Part shown: piece after piece, positions 13,127-24,741 of the stretch
Position numbering within the stretch: the first letter of the stretch is position 1
Layout of the letters: each line of letters opens with the position of its first letter
Source of the DNA: Rhabditoides inermis
Taxonomy: Eukaryota > Nematoda > Chromadorea > Rhabditida > Rhabditidae
Direction: 5' to 3'
NCBI GenBank assembly: GCA_963966185.1
Contig: CAWZYM010000134.1
Coordinates: 42,501 to 106,500 of the forward strand
DNA: 64,000 nt
Program-made: the position numbers and the translations under genes
Notes under the pieces: generated by a model
What the model was told of the DNA's origin: nothing
Database searches by the model: none
Seen by the model: only the letters and a program-made list of their open reading frames with translations

Positions 13127-14398
13127 GGTTGACTATGCGTGTACAAAAAACGACACGGGTGAAAAGTAACAATGCGGAAAAGATAAATGTCGCAAGTTTG
13201 AGCGGGAAAAAGGCAATAGGCAGTGTTCTTGTGAAATAATGATTTTTACTTCATTTGTTGCTGTTTTTTTTAAATTCGTTATATATTTAAAAAAAACCGA
13301 ACTCGTTTGAAAGGGAGATCATAAAAGGTTCTGGAATGATTGGGTGAGGAAGCGCTCAGTGTAGAGTGGGAGCCTCCTGGCTAAGAAAATGAGGGATGAG
13401 TGAGGCTGGTTCTAGAAAAGTATAGAACAACGTGGATGGCGATCCCAATTGAAATTGATGGAGTCGTTACGGTTATGAGCAACGTTCAACCGAGCGATTT
13501 ACAAGATCAGAGACTGCCACGGCCGGCCCAAAAATGGTAAGTATCCAGATCCCACATCGAGTCTTGAACCCCTTTCTCCCTAGTAACAAAACAACGGAAA
13601 CGTGGATCAAACCATTCAACCAACCATACCATATCACATTGTCCTCGAATTACAACTCATAATGATACAGAGAATTATTCGTATATGCATTTATGTCATT
13701 TATATATATACACAATAAATATACATCTGAATAAAAACGTCGACGATACGAGTGCATATAAGAGCAAATAGACACTAGGTGGGTGTCTAGCTTTCAGGAT
13801 TTGAAGATTAGTGCTCATCACAGTTATCATTGGAAAAGTAGTGCTCAAAACAGTTCGTCGCTTTGCCCTAGTGCTACTTGATCTTCTCTCCTCCGTCGTG
13901 TCTCTCGTAGATCTGATCCAGAAGCGAGAAGGGGGCAGGATGGATGACAGCTGACAGCTGGAGAGGCCTGAGACATGTTGTGTGAATATGTCAAAAACTG
14001 CAACTTCTTGCGCTTGGATGGCATTCATATAGTACTCGCTAGTCGCCGAAGTTCACATGATCATACACTCACCTTCAATCTGGGTGCTTGTGGCGACTGA
14101 ATCCGGAGATCACGTCGCTCTTATCAGACGACTGAGCAACACCGGCGCACTCAAAGAGAACATAAGCTCAATGCACCGCACCGGCGACATGCTACAGAAA
14201 GGAAATTTCGAAACAATATACAAAAATACAATAATAAACATAAAACATGAATTTAAAAAAAACAGCAACAAATGAAGTAACAATCAATATTTCACAAGAA
14301 CACTGCCTATTGCCTTTTTCCCGCTCAAACTTGCGACATTTATCTTTTCCGTATTTTCACTTTTCACCCGTTTCGTTTTTTGTACACGCATAGTTGAC
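13127..14398. mobile_element. 1.27 kb element bounded by ~150 bp inverted repeats
   Basis: 13127-13275 is the reverse complement of 14250-14398 with few mismatches (for example GCGGGAAAAAGGCAATAGG versus CCTATTGCCTTTTTCCCGC). The interior has no recognisable transposase; one 110-codon minus-strand frame (14028-13696) is unremarkable. Likely a non-autonomous DNA transposon or foldback element. Confidence 0.65.
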
Positions 14399-15092
14399 CC
14401 ATCGCACACCATGCGTGCACATAGGCCAAAAATAAACATGCGGGGGTCATGTTTAAGCGTCGTTAAAAATTCAAAATCGGCATTCAAACTGAGCGTGGCG
14501 TAATATAATACTGTATCTTTAAGTTTGGACGGATATTTTTCAAAACTAAAAAGTCATCGAAAAAACCTCTGTCAACCCCCGACTCCATAGCATATTTTAG
14601 AGGTGAGGGCGGGGCGATCGGAAAGAATGTCCCATCCTAATATATAGAGAACGCAACCGTCTGTAAGTGATGCGGCACTCTCTATATACCCGGGTCGGAG
14701 CCAGCGTGTGAGTCGCGCCGGGTTTGCAATATTTAGGCACCGCCCACTGGTATTTTATATATAAAACGTGTCTTACATGGAGTGTCGATTAGGACACAGA
14801 AGCCGATGGTGACCATACTGATATCAGAGATACACTTGGGGGTTACTATGCGAAAATCGTTTTCAAATCCACAGGACTGGCCATACGTTTCGAGATATTT
14901 ACGTTTTAATTTATGGAGCTGAACCGTGTGGATTGCTTTTGCGGCTCGGCACTCTATTCGCGCAAGCTGTGAAATAGCCGGCGTTGGTCTAGTGATAAAG
15001 CGGTATCAAGCAGTACGGCGTGGGTGCGCACCCTGTCGACGCACGTCATTTTGCAGACAATCTCCGGACTTCGATTATTAGTGATCTTTCAG
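14399..15092. other. Upstream flank of NXF copy 1
   Basis: Where the first RNP-domain exons of NXF should be I find nothing convincing, so copy 1 looks 5'-incomplete. A chance ATG frame at 15024 runs into the first recognisable exon but lacks NXF similarity before 15093. Confidence 0.5.
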
Positions 15093-16944
15093 ATCGCGCC
15101 CAACCATCTGATTGGACCTGAGAAGAGTGCCTTCGAGTCTTTCCTGAAGTCGCGATTTAACGCGAGAATGTTGTGGTTGGATCTGAGATACGTTTACTGT
15201 GCTTCAGGTGAGAAATTTATGTTCATATTTCTCTATATTTCGCGGATGTTTTACACTTGTGATGTGATGTGCTTTATTTGCTATGTGTTTCACACACTAT
15301 CCGCTAAGGAGCATATCAACGTTGGGTATAACTACGACATCCATGTGATAAGAGATCAAAATAAATTACTTTTCGTAACTATACCGTATGATAAAAAAAA
15401 TAAAAGAACATGAGATTTCAACATAAGGTCACATTTTGTGAAAAAAAGAAAAAAAAACACTCCATGGACAACTGAACTGAACGAATTTTACAAGTTAACT
15501 CGCGGCTATAATTTTCGTAGTGAGAAATACTGCTTTGGAGTGCGTTACTCCACCTCTGGCAGGAGCTGCGCTTTCAAAAACTAGTCTACCTTTTTTCTCT
15601 TTTTTGAAAAAAAATGCGCCGAATTTCCTATTACTTTGTTTCGTTCATTTTCAACATTTGATTTATTCATTCTAAGTGTTTGTTCCAGGTGGTTTTTGAC
15701 CTTATATCACGTGAAAATCGTTTTTTTATACAACAAATTTTTGAGTGGTGTGCTTGTTTAGTAAGTTTTCAGAATTTTCTCTTCTCGGGAGGGATTTCTA
15801 TCTCGACGACGACTTCTGTGTCACGGAGGTTCGGAAGTTCATGGATACATGCTACATCAACGCTTTGAGCCTACAGGTATTTGGATTATATATTTTCTCT
15901 AAAAGTATTTGCTTGTCGTTAGAAACTAACAATAATAACAGCTTTTGTACGTAAAGAAGTCTTTTTTTCCAAAACATTCTTACTGAAATTTTGCCGGGTT
16001 GATGCACACTTGAAACTTATTTTACCTGTGCTCAAAAGCATGATAAGTTTGTCAGGGTAACCGGCTTCGATGTCTGGACCGCGTCTCGTCGCTTGTACCT
16101 TTTGCGAAGTGTCTGAGGGTGCTCGACCTCTCTCGCAACCAGGTCAGTCTCGGCGTGTAGATGAACGAGTGTGAGTGGTGTGTTCAGATCAATGATGTCG
16201 AGGAGCTGGCGAAGCTGAAGGGCATGCCAATCGAGTCGATCATCCTCGAAAGCAACCCCCTCTGCCAGCGGTTCGGCGACGCCACCGAATACCTCAAGTA
16301 TTGTGTTGTTTACCACTTTCAGCTTGCTAATGCTTTGTTAATCTGTTTATTTTTCTCCGCCCCTGTCAGTTAATCCTTTTTGCCAGCGCGATCCAGCAAA
16401 TCTTCCCCCGTCTCAACAACCTTGTGAGTTTATTCATTAATATCAAACATGTTTGTATTCCCCGGCTTCGCATTGCAGGATGGTCTTCCCGTTCCGCCGT
16501 GCGCCACCATGCCCTCTGTCGACGATGAGGACACCACCGAACCCGCAGCCATCGGAGACCTGCAGGCCATGAGTGTCGGTGAGTGGAGAGGGAGAGGGAG
16601 AGAGAGAAAGAGGGAGAGGGAGAGGAAGAGAGGGAAAGGGAAAGGGAGTGGGAGAGGAGAGGGAGAGTAGGTGAATGTAGAATGTGCGTGATCTATGTTG
16701 TTCCAGCTGCCGGTCCGTCGGACGACACGAAGCGGCAGATGGTGGAGCAGTTCTGTCGGCAGAGTGGCATGCTGCCCGAGTGGTCGGCCAAGTGCCTCGA
16801 GGACAGCAACTGGAACTATGAGGTGCGTGGTGCGAGCGAGGGGTCCCGGACAACATGTAATGGCTGGTGTTGCAGACGGCCGGTCAATTGTTCACGGATA
16901 GCCGGGCTGCCATCCCTGCCGAGGCGTTTGCCACCACCGCGTGA
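15093..16944 (+). CDS. nxf-1: NXF/TAP mRNA export receptor, copy 1, lacking the NTF2-like domain
   Basis: Exons starting at 15093, 15773, 16056, 16190, 16391, 16480, 16707 and 16876 splice in consistent phase. They encode the end of the RNP-like domain (IAPNHLIGPEKSAFESFLKS), leucine-rich repeats (LRVLDLSRNQ, DVEELAKLKGMPIESIILES), a proline linker (DGLPVPPCATMPS) and the TAP-C/UBA-like domain (KRQMVEQFCRQSGMLPEWSA ... SNWNYE), ending AEAFATTA. The whole NTF2-like domain, which binds NXT1/p15, is missing. The linker exon reads straight from TEPAA into IGDLQAMSV, precisely where the full copies enter and leave that domain (AAIGGLSV there). The reading frame is intact. The first RNP exons are not found. 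NXF1 family proteins carry mRNPs through nuclear pores; UBA and NTF2L folds each bind FG repeats. Confidence 0.75.
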
Positions 16945-17908
16945 GCAGTTGAAGCAGTTCAAGATTGTAGTACCTCGTATTGGTGTAGTGTTTATTGTGT
17001 GACTCTTCGTGTTATGCCTTTGTTGCATTGATATTGTTTTGTGTCTCGTTGTACCCTCTGTCTCCTCCTGCCCGAGTGTGTCGCCCTCTCCTCCCTTGTT
17101 CCCATCGTCACCCTGCCACGCGCGTCTCCCGAAGTGAAGAGTGAAGCTCGCTGCCGTTTACTGCCGATGGCCATTCGGTCACACCCCAGCCGACTCGATT
17201 CCATTCCATCCCGCTATCCCATACCCATGGCTCCGGCCCCTTCTCTTGTCTGCGCGCGCACTGACAGTCTTGTCACATGCTTCACTCTTCACTTCGGGAG
17301 TTGTTGCGTTGGGTGGCGAGTGGAGCTGATGTTAGTATAGGGCGAGTGCGGTGGGAGACGATGCGTTGTTGATCTCTTATTCCATTTGAGATGATACACT
17401 TGGCGACTGCTCCTGCTTGTTGTCGTAATAATGTGTCTATACGATGATAGTACTAGATTACGAATGTTTTGATCATGTTAAATTAGTAAAAGATAATATT
17501 GAAAGTGTGTTGTGTTCTTATATGGGGAAGCCGGGTTGTCGGGACATCGAATATGGAGTTGTAACATGCCTGTATGGCATTGTCGAGAATGAAACAGTGA
17601 TGGATTTTTAGAACCTTGCGATTTTGGAACAAGCTGGAATTACGGTATTTCGGATGAAAGCTGGAGTGAGAGTGAGGTGATCAGAAATTAGGCTTTCTCA
17701 AGTAGCTTGTATTCATTAACCGATTCATCTAATACACCCACTGTGACATTTGTACTTACAGTAGCAACATCGGGTCACTCAAGGTCCCACAGGCAAAATC
17801 AATCGATGGAAGGGCGTCACTTATTGTGTGTGCTTCTTCCTGGTATAATCTTGATTCACTGCGCTATTCATTATTCAATAATTATTTAATTGTATCTCAT
17901 CTAGTACT
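16945..17908 (+). other. 3' flank of NXF copy 1 / 5' flank of F-box copy A
   Basis: Repeated at 23028-23991 nearly identically and, partly, after copy 3 (30045-30520). No coding exon recognised. Confidence 0.6.
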
Positions 17909-18556
17909 ATGCTGGACCGTCTTCCAATCGAGATCATAGTACACATAATGAAACACGTCACAGCGACCGTACGTGGGATCTCATTCTATCAGTGTATCTC
18001 CAACATCTTTTAGGATGTATTGCGATGCAGGCAGGTCTGCCAACTCTTCAAACAAGTCTTCATAAAGCATCGCAGATTTCTACCCAAATTCGATCTGGAG
18101 CTTTTTCTGTTTCTATTTCAATACAAACCTATGGTGAGTGTTTTACACCCGTTTTATCGATGTCATGTTATGTAAAAGTACAACTAAAACTGTAATTTAT
18201 TTCTATATAAAAGTATTCTCACAACTACAAACTGTATTTTTTCTTCTTGAAATAGTGAGTACGTGGTAATTGCATGTTTCATTCTCTCAATTCCAGAAGT
18301 CGATTGCGTGCGTTTATTCTTTCACATACAAAGAACGTGGGCATGCATTTTGTCTATATTTTGGAAAAAAATTCGACATGTAAGTCAGAGTCACGCTCAT
18401 TTTTCTAGCGAGGGATTGGAAGAGGTTTTAAGGGACGCCAAGGAGAACTTCAACGTGAGCTTTTCTTCGAACGAGGAGAGACTGCGATTTGCAATTCAAG
18501 ACATTGGATGTGAAGGGAAAATAGTATCACTAAGAACGGTACGCGATTTTATATAA
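17909..18556 (+). CDS. F-box protein, copy A (stand-alone model)
   Basis: Exons 17909-17968, 18014-18133, 18297-18379 and 18409-18556 give a 136-residue protein. The F-box is plain: MLDRLPIEIIVHIMKHVTAT then DVLRCRQVCQLFKQVFIKHR, matching the LPxEI..I......DLLRxRxVCxxF consensus that binds SKP1 in SCF ubiquitin ligases. The remainder (KSIACVYSFTYKERGHAF..., GLEEVLRDAKENFNVSFS) resembles no domain I can name; nematodes have large F-box families with such variable C-termini. If the last GT at 18539 is used as a donor instead of reading to the TAA at 18554, the reading frame passes in phase 0 into the NXF exon at 18641, giving an F-box-NXF fusion. Identical copy at 23992. Confidence 0.7.
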
Positions 18557-18658
18557 GTACAAATGAACACATGAAACCGATCTGCATAAATAAATAAATA
18601 TGTTCGGCGTACTTATATAATCGTAACTTTTTACTATTAGTGTGGTCTGACGCGTTCG

Positions 18659-21600
18659 ATGGATGAGCTAGCGGGTGAGACGGCCCGTCCATTCGCTACT
18701 AGCAACTACTACCATGTTAGCGACATCGATCCCAAGTATCTGCCGTGGCATCGGTATCCTCAAGAAGATCTGCCCTGGTTCAATCAGGAAGAATTGCCCA
18801 TTCTGCCCGCCTCCGACGCCAACACTGGCGACATCACCTTCTACGTCAAGAGCGAGGACACGGCCGACTCGATCAAGCAACTCTCCCGCAGAATCGTCGA
18901 TACGCCCACAAATGAAAAGTGAATTTTATTAATTATTATTAATTATTATACGAGTTTGAAATTTCAGGGGTTTCTTTGTGGTGAACGAGCAGGTGGCGCC
19001 GTGGACGCGTCTGAAGCCGGACGAGGAGTCTGCCATCCACACGAGCGTCGACGCCCGCTTCTCGGCCGAGTCTCGCGCACTCGACCTGTCCGAGTTCGCC
19101 TCCAGCCCTCGTGAGTGTTCAGCTGCGTATGCGTGTTGTATTTTTTCCTTCTCATCTCAACTAGATCTATTTTCTTTAATAAGTACTTGCGTAAAGAGAT
19201 GAATTTTGTCTTATCTCAATGCAGCAAAAGCACATGCATAAAACGTTTACAAATACTAACACAAACCTGCACCTTTCTCTTCTCTCTATTCTCTTCTCTT
19301 CTCTCTCTCCAATTTCTTACTTAATCCTTATTCTCTGTTCACTTGTATATCGTTGTGTTCACTGGTTAATATCAACAGAACATTTTAGAGGGGTTGTGTT
19401 AGTATTTGTAAACGTTTTATGCATGTGCTTTTGCTGCATTGAGATACGACAAAGTTCATCTCTTTACGCAAGTACTTTTTAAAGGAAATATATGTCCTTT
19501 TGTTAAATTTCATAGAAATTTTTAATATGTGCTCAATCTGCTCAATTATGACTATTCATCTGGATTATATCAAAAACTAATATATCTCTCCCCCTCTGTT
19601 CTCTCCTTCTCTCACTGTTCCTTCTCTTTTTCACTGTTCCTTCTATCTCTCTTTCACTGTCGGCGGGCCCAAAACAATGCAAACCCGGCGCGAATTAAAC
19701 GCTGGCGGCAGCGGTGCGGGCTACACTAAAAAGTAATGACGGGAAGGAAGGACACGCAGAAAACGCGAGAGAGCACGCTTTCGGCAGAGAGTCAGAGTGA
19801 CTGGAAACGGCGTCCACCCACACACACACACCCACACACTGGCTCGCCTCATGGGTGCGCGGGATCGCGCATAACTTCGTTCAGAGAAGAGATACAAAGA
19901 TGCCCGCGACAAGTGATCTGGCTTACGGAACGGTGCGAATCTAACTAACATCAATTGGATGAGTCCTTATTGTTGCTAATATGACCCGATATCGCTTCTT
20001 GAAAATTCTGGTGCGAGCCCTATCCTAAGCCAAAAAAGAGTAGGTCGGTCTAATATGGCCTTTCCTGTAGTCACGGTGTTTGGGGGCTTTCGCGGCGCGG
20101 TGGTTTGGGATGCGAGTCAATACCTACAAATAGGTCCCGTCAGAGTCGAAACAACATCGGCGACATTATCTTTAGTTTAAGAGTAGAACATTGAGGAATT
20201 GACAATCAGAGAGAGTAGATCACAAATAAATAAGAAACAGAATCCCTGTTTCGGTGCTCTATTTTTTCTCACTCTGTTCAGCTTTGACAGCCATTTTAGA
20301 AACATTGGAGAGTGATCTTGGTGTACTGTAACTGTAGGAATACGGTATCGCATGGCATCTTTTATTATTTGAAAGAAGCGTTCGTATTTGTTATTTATGT
20401 TCGACAAAATGGAGAATTCGGCAAACCAATCAACTAGGGCTAAATCTTCATTCATGGCACCATAATCTCCTTTTCGAAAATAGAATACCGTCTTCTTGAA
20501 CGTTTGCAGCGGATAGCAGCACGTGATAAATTCTGCCTCGACCTGATAAAAACCCAAAGAATTGCAATAATCGAGAAAACTCAGTGATAAAGAAGATCCT
20601 GATGCCAGCGATTGACATCGTATTCCAGGGAAGTTTAGATCACCAGCTATTAGACGAGTGCCTTTAGGTAAATCAAAACGAACTTAGAAAACAAATAATT
20701 TGCGGAACATTGAAATTGAATTGAAAGTTTTGTGAGAATGTATGTGTTTCAGTGTTTGTGGGGAAGAAGCTGCAGCTGCAGCTGAGTAAGAACAACGTGA
20801 TGCTGTCTGTGGCGGACCGCATCGACGAGAAGTACGGAATCATCACTGCCCTCTCACTACAGGTATACCTTACTTTTTGCATGATGCTGTGTTTATATGA
20901 TTACAACGTATTAAAAATTCAACGTACTTTTACGCGAATAATTACAGAACAACCAGCTGCGCTACTTGGACTGTGCCGCGTCTCTTGTGCCTGTCGCCAA
21001 GTTTGTCAAGGTGCTCGACCTCTCCCACAACCAGGTCAGTCTCGGCGTGTAGATGAACGAGTATGAGTGGTGTGTTCAGATCGACGCGGTCGAGGAGCTG
21101 GCGAAGCTGAAGGGCATGCCGGTCGAGACGCTCTTCTTCGAGGGCAACCCACTCTGCGAGCGCCTCAACGACGTCACCGAATACCTCAAGTATTGTGTTG
21201 TTTACCACTTGTCAGCTTGTTTGTTTTGTGTTAATCTGTTTGTTTTTCTCGGCGCCTGTCAGCTAATCCTTTGCCAGCGCGATCCAGAAGATCTTCCCGC
21301 GTGTCATCTACCTCGTGAGTTTATTCATTAGTATCAAACATGTTTGTATTCCTCTGACACGCATTACAGGATGGTCTTCCCGTGCCGCCGTGTACCACCA
21401 TGCCCTCTGAGGACATCACCGAACCCGCAGCCAAGGTGGGTGTGGGTAGAGAGTGACTTGTGACCATATTCCATTTGCAGCCGGGTTTCTGTCCGTCGGA
21501 TGACATCCAACAGCTGATCGGACGTTTCGTGGAGGTGTATTTCGAGAAATACGACAGTTTCAATGTGTCGGAACGGAAGAATCTGATGGCAGCATACGAT

Positions 21601-22609
21601 GACAACAACGTGGGTGGCGGACTCATGGAGGGGGTGATTAGTGTGTGTTTAGGCCACCTTTACCTACACGTTTGGTGTGATCAGCAACCCGATGGGAGGT
21701 CTCGGCGATTGTGTCTACGACACGTGAGTTGGGAGGAGGAAGAGTGGAAGTGGAAGTTGGAAGTATATGTGGCGGCTTGCAGGGAGGTGTACCGCCAGTA
21801 CCTCGTCAACTCGCACAACATTGAGCAGAAGGAGGAGTGGAAGAAGGGCAGGTCGTCGCGCATTTACAGGGTGAGAGGGGACAGCGTTGCCGACTTCTTT
21901 TCCAATAAAAATGTTCGACCTCGGATAGTCTAGTGGCACTTGCGTTCTTCCATTAGAGTAGATCGCCTGCATCAGTCGTATGTAGCTCGATTTCATTCAA
22001 TTGACATGACTATGCGTGTGTGTTTGTAGGGAGCGATGGACATTGCTGTGCAACTGGCTAAGATGCCCGCCACCAAACACTACCGCGAGTCGTTCGTCAC
22101 CGACGTGTCCATGATGACGGTGAGGGGAGAGAGAGAGAGAGGGAGAGAGAGAGGGAGATGATCGATTTGTTTCCATTGCAGGCTAACCTGCTGTGCTTCT
22201 CTGTGCAGGGTCTGTTCGAGGACGCCCCTCTGGCCTCGCAGGGAGAGGTGCCCAAGCTGCGCTACTTTGTCCGCAACTTTGTCGCCGCACCCAGGAATGG
22301 AGGGTGAGTATTGGAGGGAAGGGGGACTGACTGATGTTATTGTGCAGCAACTCGCTCGCCCTGCTGTCGGATATGCTGTGCATCTCTGCCATCAACACGA
22401 AGCGGGTCGAGCGGTACAAGCTGCAGATGAACAAGGCCAACTCTGGCGCGCAGACCGGCCCCCAGCAGCCCACTGCGCCCGCCGCCATCGGAGGCCTGAG
22501 TGTCGGTGAGTGGAGAGGGAGAGGGAGGGAGAGGAGAGGGGGGGAGGAGAGGGAGAGAGAGTGGGAGAGGAGAGAGAGAGGGGGGGGGAGGAGAGGGAGA
22601 GAGAGTGGG

Positions 22610-22652
<43 letters not shown>

Positions 22653-23027
22653 GGGAGGAGAGGGAGAGAGAGTGGGAGAGGAGAGAGAGAGAGAGAGAGA
22701 GGGGGGAGGAGAGGGAGAGAGAGTGGGAGAGGAGAGAGAGAGAGAGAGAGTAGGTGAATGTAGAATGTGCCTGATCTATGTTGTTCCAGCTGCCGGTCCG
22801 TCGGACGACATGAAGCGGCAGATGGTGGAGCAGTTCTGTCGGCAGAGTGGCATGCTGCCCGAGTGGTCGGCCAAGTGCCTCGAGGACAGCAACTGGAACT
22901 ATGAGGTGCGTGGTGCGAGCGAGGGGTCCCGGACAACATGTAATGGCTGGTGTTGCAGACGGCCGGTCAATTGTTCACGGATAGCCGGGCTGCCATCCCT
23001 GCCGAGGCGTTTGCCACCACCGCGTGA
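18659..23027 (+). CDS. nxf-1: NXF/TAP mRNA export receptor, copy 2 (all domains)
   Basis: Exons start at 18659 (ATG; exon opens at 18641), 18968, 20753, 20948, 21080, 21278, 21370, 21481, 21653, 21783, 22030, 22182, 22348, 22790 and 22959, all phase-consistent to TGA 23025-23027. Domain order is that of NXF1: RNP-like (DITFYVKSEDTADSIKQL), LRR (LRYLDCAASLVP, VKVLDLSHNQ, EELAKLKGMPVETLFFEG), linker DGLPVPPCTTMPS, NTF2-like (IGRFVEVYFEKYDSF, FTYTFGVISNP, LLCFSVQGLFED, VRNFVAAPRN) and TAP-C (QMVEQFCRQSGMLPEWSAKC, SNWNYE). It should dimerise with NXT1 and carry mRNA through nuclear pores. The region before the RNP fold is short compared with vertebrate NXF1 unless the F-box exons are joined to it. 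A 1.6 kb intron between RNP and LRR holds transposon debris. Confidence 0.85.
19181..19477. mobile_element. Foldback MITE, NXF copy 2 intron
   Basis: ~85-bp arms (19181-19265 and 19394-19477) are inverted copies with only two or three mismatches; a CT-rich loop lies between. Repeated in copy 3. Related in layout and terminal motif (AAGTACTT...) to the elements at 25821 and 62290. Confidence 0.8.
20240..20668 (-). mobile_element. Non-LTR retrotransposon fragment
   Basis: The minus strand reads an APE-type endonuclease end (LIAGDLNFPGIRCQS ... LSFLDYCNSLGFYQV), then the linker before reverse transcriptase (KGDYGAMNEDLALVDWFAEF, ERFFQIIKDAMRYRIPTVTV, PMFLKWLSKLNRVRKN), typical of RTE/CR1/Jockey-like elements. 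Both halves are incomplete and no RT domain follows, so it is dead. Duplicated with the gene at 27248-27676. Confidence 0.65.
22507..22751. repeat. GA-rich microsatellite in NXF copy 2
   Basis: Begins immediately after the donor GTGAGTGGAGAG of the exon before TAP-C. The three gene copies differ in its length (copy 1 about 90 bp, copy 2 about 245, copy 3 about 255). Confidence 0.9.
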
Positions 23028-23991
23028 GCAGTTGAAGCAGTTCAAGATTGTAGTACCTCGTATTGGTGTAGTGTTTATTGTGTGACTCTTCGTGTTATGC
23101 CTTTGTTGCATTGATATTGTTTTGTGTCTCGTTGTACCCTCTGTCTCCTCCTGCCCGAGTGTGTCGCCCTCTCCTCCCTTGTTCGCATCGTCACCCTGCC
23201 ACGCGCGTCTCCCGAAGTGAAGAGTGAAGCTCGCTGCCGTTTACTGCCGATGGCCATTCGGTCACACCCCAGCCGACTCGATTCCATTCCATCCCGCTAT
23301 CCCATACCCATGGCTCCGGCCCCTTCTCTTGTCTGCGCGCGCACTGACAGTCTTGTCACATGCTTCACTCTTCACTTCGGGAGTTGTTGCGTTGGGTGGC
23401 GAGTGGAGCTGATGTTAGTATAGGGCGAGTGCGGTGGGAGACGATGCGTTGTTGATCTCTTATTCCATTTGAGATGATACACTTGGCGACTGCTCCTGCT
23501 TGTTGTCGTAATAATGTGTCTATACGATGATAGTACTAGATTACGAATGTTTTGATCATGTTAAATTAGTAAAAGATAATATTGAAAGTGTGTTGTGTTC
23601 TTATATGGGGAAGCCGGGTTGTCGGGACATCGAATATGGAGTTGTAACATGCCTGTATGGCATTGTCGAGAATGAAACAGTGATGGATTTTTAGAACCTT
23701 GCGATTTTGGAACAAGCTGGAATTACGGTATTTCGGATGAAAGCTGGAGTGAGAGTGAGGTGATCAGAAATTAGGCTTTCTCAAGTAGCTTGTATTCATT
23801 AACCGATTCATCTAATACACCCACTGTGACATTTGTACTTACAGTAGCAACATCGGGTCACTCAAGGTCCCACAGGCAAAATCAATCGATGGAAGGGCGT
23901 CACTTATTGTGTGTGCTTCTTCCTGGTATAATCTTGATTCACTGCGCTATTCATTATTCAATAATTATTTAATTGTATCTCATCTAGTACT

Positions 23992-24639
23992 ATGCTGGAC
24001 CGTCTTCCAATCGAGATCATAGTACACATAATGAAACACGTCACAGCGACCGTACGTGGGATCTCATTCTATCAGTGTATCTTCAACATCTTTTAGGATG
24101 TATTGCGATGCAGGCAGGTCTGCCAACTCTTCAAACAAGTCTTCATAAAGCATCGCAGATTTCTACCCAAATTCGATCTGGAGCTTTTTCTGTTTCTATT
24201 TCAATACAAACCTATGGTGAGTGTTTTACACCCGTTTTATCGATGTCATGTTATGTAAAAGTACAACTAAAACTGTAATTTATTTCTATATAAAAGTATT
24301 CTCACAACTACAAACTGTATTTTTTCTTCTTGAAATAGTGAGTACGTGGTAATTGCATGTTTCATTCTCTCAATTCCAGAAGTCGATTGCGTGCGTTTAT
24401 TCTTTCACATACAAAGAACGTGGGCATGCATTTTGTCTATATTTTGGAAAAAAATTCGACATGTAAGTCAGAGTCACGCTCATTTTTCTAGCGAGGGATT
24501 GGAAGAGGTTTTAAGGGACGCCAAGGAGAACTTCAACGTGAGCTTTTCTTCGAACGAGGAGAGACTGCGATTTGCAATTCAAGACATTGGATGTGAAGGG
24601 AAAATAGTATCACTAAGAACGGTACGCGATTTTATATAA
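23992..24639 (+). CDS. F-box protein, copy B (stand-alone model)
   Basis: Exact structural repeat of copy A, with the same exons, phases and protein. Only an intronic base (24082 region, CTTCAAC versus CTCCAAC) was seen to differ. The same alternative in-frame splice into the following NXF gene exists, from 24622 to the exon at 24724. Confidence 0.7.
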
Positions 24640-24741
24640 GTACAAATGAACACATGAAACCGATCTGCATAAATAAATAAATATGTTCGGCGTACTTATA
24701 TAATCGTAACTTTTTACTATTAGTGTGGTCTGACGCGTTCG

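Larger units (their letters stand above)
16690..22772 (+). repeat. Tandem duplication unit 1 (about 6.08 kb)
   Basis: Sequence from the TAP-C exon of one NXF gene, through the 3' flank, F-box exons and the next NXF gene up to its TAP-C exon. It repeats almost base for base as unit 2 (22773-29789): offset 6083 bp before the 927-bp insertion in unit 2, and 7008 bp after it. Confidence 0.93.

Noticed and set aside
22334..23085. Arg/Glu/Gly-rich frames of 140-200 codons across GA tracts in NXF
   Set aside because: Intronic microsatellite translated together with neighbouring exons in the wrong phase.
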